Assembly: GCF_040678635.1 (NCBI RefSeq)
Contig: NZ_JBFATZ010000012.1
Location: 62,001-126,000 of the forward strand
Reading direction: 5' to 3'
Length of the DNA stretch: 64,000 nt
Source: Thermopolyspora sp040678635
Lineage (GTDB): Bacteria; Actinomycetota; Actinomycetes; Streptosporangiales; Streptosporangiaceae
A program made the translations under genes and the position numbers. The notes beneath the pieces are model-generated. The model worked only from the letters and a program-made list of their open reading frames with translations, was not told the DNA's origin and did not search any database. Below are positions 58,580-64,000 of this stretch, in pieces (the first letter of the stretch is position 1; every line of letters begins with the position of its first letter).

Positions 58580-59137
58580 ATGACCCGGACAGAGCTGCAG
58601 GCCGACCCAGGGCGGACAGACAACGAGCCGGGCACGGACGAGCCGTCCGCGCCGACCCGTGAGTCCGGCGCGGTCGAACGGTTGCGATACTCCACCGACA
58701 ACTGCTCGATCGCCCGCACCATCGGCGTCGTCGGCGAGAAGTGGACCTTCATCGTGCTGCGCGAGGCGTTCAGCGGCATCCGCCGGTTCGCCGACTTCCA
58801 GGTGGCCACCGGCGCGCCCCGCCAGGTGCTCAGCGCCCGCCTCGGCCGCCTCGTCGAGGAGGGCCTGCTGCGCAAGACGCCCTACCAGGAGCCCGGCCAG
58901 CGCCAGCGCTACGAGTACCGCCTCACCGAGAAGGGCCTCGACCTCTACCCCATCATGATCGCCCTGATGCACTGGGGCGACCGCTACATGGCCGACCCCG
59001 AGGGCCCCTCGGTCGTCGTCACCCACCGCGGCTGCGGCGCGCCCGTCAGGCAGTACTTCCGCTGCGACGAGGGCCACGAGGTCGGCGGCCCCCGCGAGGT
59101 CTCCCCGCGGCCCGGCCCGGGCGCACGCATCGCCTGA
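58580..59137 (+). CDS. HxlR-family winged-helix regulator
   Basis: The product has 185 residues from the ATG at 58580. The HxlR domain spans about 40-135: STDNCSIARTIGVVGEKWTF, LREAFSGIRRFADFQVATGA, SARLGRLVEEGLLRKTPYQE and YRLTEKGLDLYPIMIALMHW. A C-terminal extension carries a possible zinc site (HRGCGAPVRQYFRCDEGHEV). A perfect inverted repeat lies in the divergent promoter shared with the GNAT gene. HxlR proteins sense reactive electrophiles; here the signal is unknown. Confidence 0.88.
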   Translation: MTRTELQADPGRTDNEPGTDEPSAPTRESGAVERLRYSTDNCSIARTIGVVGEKWTFIVLREAFSGIRRFADFQVATGAPRQVLSARLGRLVEEGLLRKTPYQEPGQRQRYEYRLTEKGLDLYPIMIALMHWGDRYMADPEGPSVVVTHRGCGAPVRQYFRCDEGHEVGGPREVSPRPGPGARIA

Positions 59138-59231
59138 CAAGGCCTCACGAGCCCGTACGGCTCCCGCCCCCGCGGGCCGGTGCACGCACGCGGGTGCGGG
59201 ACCGCGTCGTGGCCTGCATACCCTGGATGAC

Positions 59232-60038
59232 GTGTACCGGTTCCTGCTCGCTCCGCGATGGCTGGCGTTCCACCTGCTGGTCCTGCTGGTCATCCCCTCG
59301 TTCTTCCTGCTGGGGCAGTGGCAGTTCGGCCGGTACGAGACGCGCTCGGCCAACCAGGCGCGCACCCAGGCCAACCTCGCGGCCGAGCCCGTCCCCCTGG
59401 ACCGCCTGACCACCGTCGGCGGGACGGTCGGCGACGAGATCAAATTCCGGGCCGTCACGGTGTCGGGCCGCTACGACCCGGCCCACGAGCTGCTCGTACG
59501 ACGCCGCCCCCTGGACGGCCGGCTCGGCTACTACGTCCTGACCCCGCTGATCACCGGCGAGGGGCAGGCGGTGCTGGTGAACCGAGGCTGGGTGGGCATG
59601 GGCGCCACGGCGGAGGCGCGGCCCGATGTGCCCGCCCCGACGGCCGGCGAGGTGACCGTGCGGGGCAGGCTGCGACCGGCCGAGACCGAGGAGAACAGCG
59701 GCATCACCGACCGGAAGGGACTGCCCGCCGGCCAGATCCTGCTGATCAACACTCCGGAACTCGCCAAGAGCCTGCCGTACCGCCTCTACGGAGGGTATGT
59801 TCAGCTCGGCTCCCAGCAGCCCCCCGCCGCGACCGCGCCCACCCCGGTCCCCGATCCGGAGCCGGACGGCGGAGGCGGCCTGAACCTCGCCTACAGCGTC
59901 CAGTGGTGGTTGTTCATCGGCATCGCCATCGGCGGATGGTTCGTTCTCATCCGGCGCGAGGCACGCGATCGCAAGGCCGCCGCCGAGAAGTCCACACCCC
60001 CAAACATCAGGGCTTATTCCGATAAAGTGACCGGCTAA
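59232..60038 (+). CDS. SURF1-family protein
   Basis: The product has 268 residues starting GTG TAC CGG. Two membrane helices frame the protein: about 8-32 (RWLAFHLLVLLVIPSFFLLG) and about 222-242 (WWLFIGIAIGGWFVLIRREA). The SURF1 domain between shows QWQFGRYETRSANQ, DGRLGYYVLTPLITGEGQAV and VLVNRGWVGMG. SURF1 helps assemble haem-copper oxidases. No oxidase subunit gene is adjacent, which is common in actinomycetes. The start lies close to the end of the promoter region, with no good ribosome site. Confidence 0.9.
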   Translation: MYRFLLAPRWLAFHLLVLLVIPSFFLLGQWQFGRYETRSANQARTQANLAAEPVPLDRLTTVGGTVGDEIKFRAVTVSGRYDPAHELLVRRRPLDGRLGYYVLTPLITGEGQAVLVNRGWVGMGATAEARPDVPAPTAGEVTVRGRLRPAETEENSGITDRKGLPAGQILLINTPELAKSLPYRLYGGYVQLGSQQPPAATAPTPVPDPEPDGGGGLNLAYSVQWWLFIGIAIGGWFVLIRREARDRKAAAEKSTPPNIRAYSDKVTG

Positions 60039-60082
60039 GCGCTGCGGGTGAATGAACGGATACCAACCGGAGACCTGCCAGC

Positions 60083-61318
60083 TTGTATGGCGTTATTCCA
60101 TGGCCTTACGGTTTCCCTGTGACTACTCCGCCGCCTCTCCCCGACCCCGAGCCCAGGCGGCGGGATTATGTGATCATTTCGGCGGATGACCACCTCATCG
60201 AGCCCCCTGACCTATTTGAGGACCGGCTGCCGGAGAAGTACGCCGAGCTCGCCCCCAAGGTCGTCGAGACCGACGCCGGGCACCAGGTGTGGCGCTACGG
60301 CGGAGTCACCTACCCGTGCGCGGGCCTCGACGTCGGTGCCGGCCTGCCGCCCGAGCAGCGCACCCTGGAGCCCGTCCGCTTCGACGAGATGCGCCCCGGC
60401 TGCTACGACATCGAGGCACGGGTCGCGGACATGGACCGCGCGGGCGTGTGGGCCGCGCTGTGCTTCCCGGGCATGCTCGCGGGTCAGGCTGGAACGGTCT
60501 TCTCCAAGACGCGTGACCAGGACCTCGGCCTCGCCCTGGTCCGGGCCTGGAACGATTGGCACGTCGAGGTGTGGGCCGGCACGTACCCGGAGCGCATCAT
60601 CGCGCTGCAACTGCCGTGGCTGCCGGACCCGGAGATCGCGGGCAAGGAGATCCGGGCGAACGCCGAACGGGGCTTCAAGGCCGTGCTCTTCCCGGAGTTC
60701 CCCTCACGGCTGCGGCTCCCGTCGATCCATTCCCGCCACTGGGACCCGTTCTTCGCCGCGTGCGAGGAGACCGGCACGGTCGTGTGCCTGCACAGCGGCT
60801 CGGCCTCGTGGGCGCCGGTGCCCTCGCCCGACACCCCCATCGAGGCGATCACCACGCTGATCCCGGCGAGCGCGATGTTCGCCTGCGCCGACTGGCTGTG
60901 GTCGGGCATCCCGCTGCGCTTCCCCAAGCTGCGCATTCTCATCGTGGAGGGCGGGGTCGGCTGGCTGCCCATGCTCGCCGAGCGCGCCGACTACGCGCTG
61001 GACCACCCGGTGGCCGGGGAGGCCGACTGGGAGGGCGGCCTGCGTCCCAGCGAGGTGCTGCGCCGCAACTTCTTCTTCGGCACCCTCAACGACCACGCCC
61101 TGTCCGGCGTACGGCTCGCCGTCGGCCTGGAGCACGTCCTGCTGGAGAGCGGCTACCCCCACGCCGACTCGACCTGGCCCGACACCCAGCGCACCGTGGC
61201 CCGCAACCTGGGAACGCTCCCGCCCACCGACATCGCCCGGGTCGCGTACGGCAACGCCGCCCGCCTCTTCGGGCATCCCCTGCCCTCCAGGGCCTGGCTC
61301 CGCATGGAGACCATCTGA
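60083..61318 (+). CDS. Amidohydrolase family protein (ACMSD-like TIM barrel)
   Basis: The product has 411 residues from a TTG at 60083 (GGAG ten bases upstream) or about 399 from the GTG at 60119; both begin well before the domain. Metal motif ISADDHLIEPPDLFEDRL (D-x-H), second shell YDIEARVADMDRAGVWAALC, catalytic His in VVCLHSGSASW, and the final Asp in ESGYPHADSTWPDTQR. It resembles 2-amino-3-carboxymuconate semialdehyde decarboxylase-type proteins that decarboxylate or hydrolyse aromatic metabolites. An ATACCAACCGG word at about 60059 is shared with the LLM operator at 63074. It is closed by a strong terminator. Confidence 0.85.
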   Translation: MYGVIPWPYGFPVTTPPPLPDPEPRRRDYVIISADDHLIEPPDLFEDRLPEKYAELAPKVVETDAGHQVWRYGGVTYPCAGLDVGAGLPPEQRTLEPVRFDEMRPGCYDIEARVADMDRAGVWAALCFPGMLAGQAGTVFSKTRDQDLGLALVRAWNDWHVEVWAGTYPERIIALQLPWLPDPEIAGKEIRANAERGFKAVLFPEFPSRLRLPSIHSRHWDPFFAACEETGTVVCLHSGSASWAPVPSPDTPIEAITTLIPASAMFACADWLWSGIPLRFPKLRILIVEGGVGWLPMLAERADYALDHPVAGEADWEGGLRPSEVLRRNFFFGTLNDHALSGVRLAVGLEHVLLESGYPHADSTWPDTQRTVARNLGTLPPTDIARVAYGNAARLFGHPLPSRAWLRMETI

Positions 61319-61345
61319 CGGGACCCGCTGACGGGACCTGCTGAT

Positions 61346-61388
61346 GGGGCCGGGAGCGACGCAAGACCGCTCTCCCGGCCCCTTTTTT
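61346..61388 (+). terminator. Rho-independent terminator of the amidohydrolase gene
   Basis: A perfect 11-bp stem (GGGGCCGGGAG / CTCCCGGCCCC), a 15-base loop and a run of six T (61383-61388). It is the best textbook terminator in the window and touches the stop of the convergent DUF1232 gene. Confidence 0.92.
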
Positions 61389-61768
61389 CAGCGTGCGACG
61401 CGCTGCCGGGGCCCGGTGTGGCCGGTGTCGTCCTCAAGGCCACCGGTGATCCGGTGGCGCTCCCAGTCGAGGTACTGGCCGCTCTCCGAGAGCAGCGCGG
61501 TCATCAACCACAGGAAGACGCCGAAGTCGTCGGCGACGCCGAGCACCGCCAGGAAGTCCGGCACGACGTCGATCGGAGACAGGATGTAGGCCACGCCGAG
61601 CCCCATCATGCCGAGCTTGCGCATGCTCAGGTGCGGATAGTCGCCGCGCAACGTGCCGCGCAGCATTCGCGGAACCGCCCGTACCCGGGCCATCAGACCC
61701 GCCGCACCCGGTCGTTTCACCTCGCGGTAGGCATGCCAGGCCGCGAGCGCCCGTCCCGCCTTCTTCAT
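61388..61768 (-). CDS. DUF1232 (YkvA-like) small membrane protein
   Basis: The product has 126 residues from the ATG at 61768 with GGTGAG upstream. DUF1232 signature: YILSPIDVVPDFLAVLGVAD followed by DFGVFLWLMTALL, two short hydrophobic segments. The N-terminal half is basic. The role is unknown; proteins of this family are small, membrane-associated and often stress-related. The stretch 61769-62062 to the next gene holds nothing I can identify. Confidence 0.85.
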   Translation of the reverse strand: MKKAGRALAAWHAYREVKRPGAAGLMARVRAVPRMLRGTLRGDYPHLSMRKLGMMGLGVAYILSPIDVVPDFLAVLGVADDFGVFLWLMTALLSESGQYLDWERHRITGGLEDDTGHTGPRQRVAR

Positions 61769-62062
61769 CGGTCGCTCACCATTCCTCACTCGATGCCGTT
61801 CGCCCCGCCCCCCTACCCGGCCGGGCATAGGCATAACGAACGAGAGTCGCGACACGTCCCCGGGTCCCGCCTATTGCGATTGCTTCTCCAGATCCGGCTT
61901 CTCGGTCGCCGCGACGGCGCGTTGGCGTGCTGCGCCGGTGGACGGTGCCCGACCCGGTGCACGTTGCGGACACAACGCCAGAATCTCCAGGGCTTATTCA
62001 CCGGCCATGCGTACGCGAGAGGCCCTAACCGCGCGAACGCGCCGTCAACGAGCGCGGGCCGG

Positions 62063-63022
62063 TCACGAACCGCCGGGCGCGAGGGCCCGCACCACCTCGT
62101 CGATCGGCGTGTCGTCCACGGGGACGGGGGCGAGCACCGGCGTGTCCAGACCGTTGGCCACGTACTGCTCGATTTTGGCCCGGCACGTCGCCGCGTCCCC
62201 GTGCACGACGAGCGCGTCCACGACCTCGTCGGGGATGGCCTTGAGGGCGGCCTTGCGGTCGCCGGCCGTCCACGCCTCATGCATCGGCCGCAGCGCCTCC
62301 CCCCTCCCGAGCCAGTCGTGGAAGGCCGCGTACACGGGGACGGTCAGGTAGCTCGCCAGCATCCACCGCGCGCGTTCCCTGACCTTCTCGACGTCCTCGC
62401 TCACGCACACGAACAGCCGCGCGATCAACTCGACGTCCGGCCCGATCTCGGCGCGCACCTTGCGGACGTCGTCCGGCGACAGCCAGTTGGTGATCACGCC
62501 GTCCGCCTCCCGGGCGGCCAGCCGCAGCATGCCGGGCCGCAGCGCGGCCAGCACGATCTTCGGCGGGATCGCAGGAGCCCGCTCCAGCCGGAATCCCTTC
62601 ACCTCGAACGTCTCGTACGCCTCGGTGACCTTCTCGCCCGCCAGCGCCGCCCGCAGGAACCGCAGCGTGTCCCGGGTCCGCGCGTACGGCTTGGCGAATT
62701 CCCCGGCGTTCCACCGCTCGACGATCGCGGGCGACGACGAGCCGATGCCGAGCACGAACCGCCCGGGGGCGATGTCGGCGATCGCGGCCGCCGACATCGC
62801 GAGCAGCCCGGGGCCCCGGGTGTACACCGGGATGATCGCGGTGCCGAGGCGCGCCTCGGGCGCCCAGTCGGCGGTGAGCGCCAGCGGCGTGAACCCGTCG
62901 CCGCCGCTCACCTCGGCGCTCCATACGTCGGTGTAGCCAAGGGACGGCAGGTCGGCGATGAGACCCTTGGCCTCGATCATCGTCCGGCCGATAAACGGAA
63001 TCGTGATGCCCCAGCGATTCAC
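62063..63022 (-). CDS. LLM-class F420-dependent oxidoreductase
   Basis: The product has 319 residues from a GTG at 63022 (GGGTGG upstream). TIM-barrel luciferase-like fold: WGITIPFIGRTMIEAKGLIA, YTDVWSAEVSGGDGFTPLAL, RLGTAIIPVYTRGPGLLAMS, VLGIGSSSPAIVERWNAGEF and VHGDAATCRAKIEQYVANGL. The pattern is of the F420-dependent mycobacterial/actinomycete branch rather than FMN monooxygenases. It would reduce or oxidise a hydrophobic substrate. A palindromic operator lies 52-73 bp upstream. Confidence 0.87.
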   Translation of the reverse strand: MNRWGITIPFIGRTMIEAKGLIADLPSLGYTDVWSAEVSGGDGFTPLALTADWAPEARLGTAIIPVYTRGPGLLAMSAAAIADIAPGRFVLGIGSSSPAIVERWNAGEFAKPYARTRDTLRFLRAALAGEKVTEAYETFEVKGFRLERAPAIPPKIVLAALRPGMLRLAAREADGVITNWLSPDDVRKVRAEIGPDVELIARLFVCVSEDVEKVRERARWMLASYLTVPVYAAFHDWLGRGEALRPMHEAWTAGDRKAALKAIPDEVVDALVVHGDAATCRAKIEQYVANGLDTPVLAPVPVDDTPIDEVVRALAPGGS

Positions 63023-63073
63023 CTGCCACCCCCAACGGGTCGAGAAGGACCGGCCGCGGAAGCCGTGCGACCA

Positions 63074-63095
63074 CCATACCAACCGGACGGTATGG
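63074..63095. promoter_or_regulatory. TetR-type operator upstream of the LLM oxidoreductase
   Basis: CCATACC-N8-GGTATGG (22 bp). The inner ACCAACCGGACGGT has the half-palindromic form of many TetR operators. The word ATACCAACCGG also occurs before the amidohydrolase. Confidence 0.6.
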
Positions 63096-63099
63096 GCCA

Positions 63100-63143
63100 G
63101 GAGGCCCCCTCCCGCGGAAATTCGCGGTACCTAGGGGGCCTCC
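63100..63143. terminator. Nested hairpin between LLM promoter and the right-edge gene
   Basis: Outer stem GGAGGCCCCCT / AGGGGGCCTCC (11 bp) with inner stem CCGCG / CGCGG. It lies in the 265-bp gap 63023-63287 and would end transcription from the right-edge gene before the LLM promoter. CTTCTTGG-like repeats follow at about 63198-63232. Confidence 0.6.
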
Positions 63144-63287
63144 CGGCCCGTGAATATGTCGAGTCGCCGAGTGGCGATCCTTGCGGAGGCGAATTCTTCG
63201 GCTTCTTGCTTGGCTTCTTGGCTTCTTGCCGGCGGTCGAGAGAGACCACGGCCCCCGTTCGCGGCCCCCGTGCTTAAGAAGGCGTTG

Positions 63288-64000
63288 CTATGACTGCGGG
63301 ATCTCGCCCACCTTGTCGACGTACCCGGTGAGTTCGAACGTTCGCTGCAGCAGCGGGAAGGGGACGCCTTCCTCCAGGATGTCGCTCTGCAGGAGCTTGC
63401 CCGAATCGGCGTCGAAGATCAGACGCAGGGTGACCGGGCCGCCCCTCTCGCTGTCCTGCTTGGTCCCCGGCGTCTCCAGCGAGATTCCGGTGCGTCCGAG
63501 CGCGTCGACGACGCCCGTGTGGGACTTGAACCCCGAGGCGGAGTCGGCCAGCACCTGGTACAGCGCCGCCCGGGTGCCCGGAGTGATCGGCGCAGTCAGC
63601 AGGTCCATGCTCGTGCTCCAGTAGAACTGGGCGAGAGACTCCCCCATTTCCTTCGCGGAGCTCTCCTCGTACACATCCAGCAGCTTCGCCTTGAGCCCCT
63701 TCTTGTCCGTCGGCAGGCTGCGGATGCTCGACCAGGTCAGGCTCGGGTTGCCGATCGACAGGATGTAATTCGGCTTACCCTCCTTCGTCGTCGGCCCCTC
63801 GTTCGCCCTCTCCTCCAGCACCGGGGAGCCCGCCTGTCGCCACTTGGCCTCGTCCTCGGGCGTCGCGAACGTGACCTTGGGCTTCTGGTTGTCCACCTCG
63901 CGGCCCTTGCCGTCACGCAGCGAGCGCCACGTCTCGGTGGTCGACGCGAAGCTCGCAGAGTAGGGGAGCGTCTCTTGCTTCAGCTCGATGAGCTTCCGCG
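63288..64000 (-). CDS. CU044_5270-like protein, 5' end outside the window
   Basis: The frame is open from 64000 to the stop at 63288, so about 237 C-terminal residues are seen and the N-terminus is missing. Segments: KLIELKQETLPYSASFASTT, WRSLRDGKGREVDNQKPKVT, ILSIGNPSLTWSSIRSLPTD, LLTAPITPGTRAALYQVLAD and RGGPVTLRLIFDADSGKLLQ. This is the pattern of CU044_5270 proteins, which usually lie next to ECF sigma factors and have an N-terminal membrane helix. The domain is probably extracytoplasmic. The sigma-factor partner, if any, lies right of the window. Confidence 0.8.
   Translation of the reverse strand, partial: RKLIELKQETLPYSASFASTTETWRSLRDGKGREVDNQKPKVTFATPEDEAKWRQAGSPVLEERANEGPTTKEGKPNYILSIGNPSLTWSSIRSLPTDKKGLKAKLLDVYEESSAKEMGESLAQFYWSTSMDLLTAPITPGTRAALYQVLADSASGFKSHTGVVDALGRTGISLETPGTKQDSERGGPVTLRLIFDADSGKLLQSDILEEGVPFPLLQRTFELTGYVDKVGEIPQS

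Overview
The window is high-GC (GC-rich third codon positions, many GTG/TTG starts, GGAGG-type ribosome sites) and comes from a Gram-positive actinomycete. The AfsR/SARP regulator, several LytR-CpsA-Psr ligases, the F420-type LLM oxidoreductase, the SCO5389-like protein and the CU044_5270-like protein at the right edge fit a filamentous actinomycete, most likely of the Streptosporangiales type; this placement is inference. The density is that of a chromosome. No rRNA, tRNA, CRISPR array or insertion sequence was seen.

Layout. 1-1.2 kb: an XRE-type regulator, a 74-residue six-cysteine peptide with a leader-like N-terminus, and the start of a third gene cut by the window edge, all on the minus strand, with an attenuator-like hairpin after the peptide (possible RiPP or Cys-rich peptide locus). 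1.2-11.4 kb: a surface-glycan locus with a divergent centre: glycosyltransferase, UDP-ManNAc dehydrogenase, glycosyltransferase, DUF4434 protein and an NrtR-like Nudix regulator to the left; UDP-GlcNAc 2-epimerase and a two-domain glycosyltransferase to the right. 11.5-14.5 kb: a hypothetical gene and a lone hypF. 14.5-25 kb: a catabolic cluster (two SDRs, one frameshifted; a C-C hydrolase-like alpha/beta protein; DUF3500; zinc alcohol dehydrogenase; DapA-like aldolase; RraA-like aldolase; MFS importer) around a LysR regulator. At least four copies of one operator (ATAG-N7-CTAT, T-N11-A) lie at its promoters.

25-38 kb: ANTAR/PAS/PP2C phosphatase, DUF3616, MBL-fold protein, LCP ligase, a PaoABC-like molybdenum hydroxylase operon interrupted by minisatellites, and 6-phosphogluconate dehydrogenase. 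38-50 kb: two coupled HTH genes divergent from a short PEP-utilising protein, an internally inverted MFS pseudogene, a second LCP protein, a variant Ser/Thr kinase, a CooC-like P-loop ATPase behind a Zur/Fur-like box, an SCO5389-like protein, a FabG-like SDR, and a divergent LysR/aminotransferase pair. 50-64 kb: a secreted small protein, a structured leader region, a 1064-residue AfsR-type regulator preceded by a canonical three-heptamer SARP box, a small repeat peptide, a methyltransferase, TetR, GNAT and HxlR genes, SURF1, an amidohydrolase, DUF1232, an LLM oxidoreductase, and a partial CU044_5270-like gene.

A theme of the whole window is short GC-rich tandem repeats (9-36 bp units). Most lie in linkers or between genes, but in the molybdenum hydroxylase operon they fill a start-stop junction and two conserved catalytic regions. 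Best candidates for new biology are the cysteine-rich peptide locus at the left edge, the LysR regulon, the repeat-riddled aldehyde-oxidoreductase operon and the SARP autoregulatory box.
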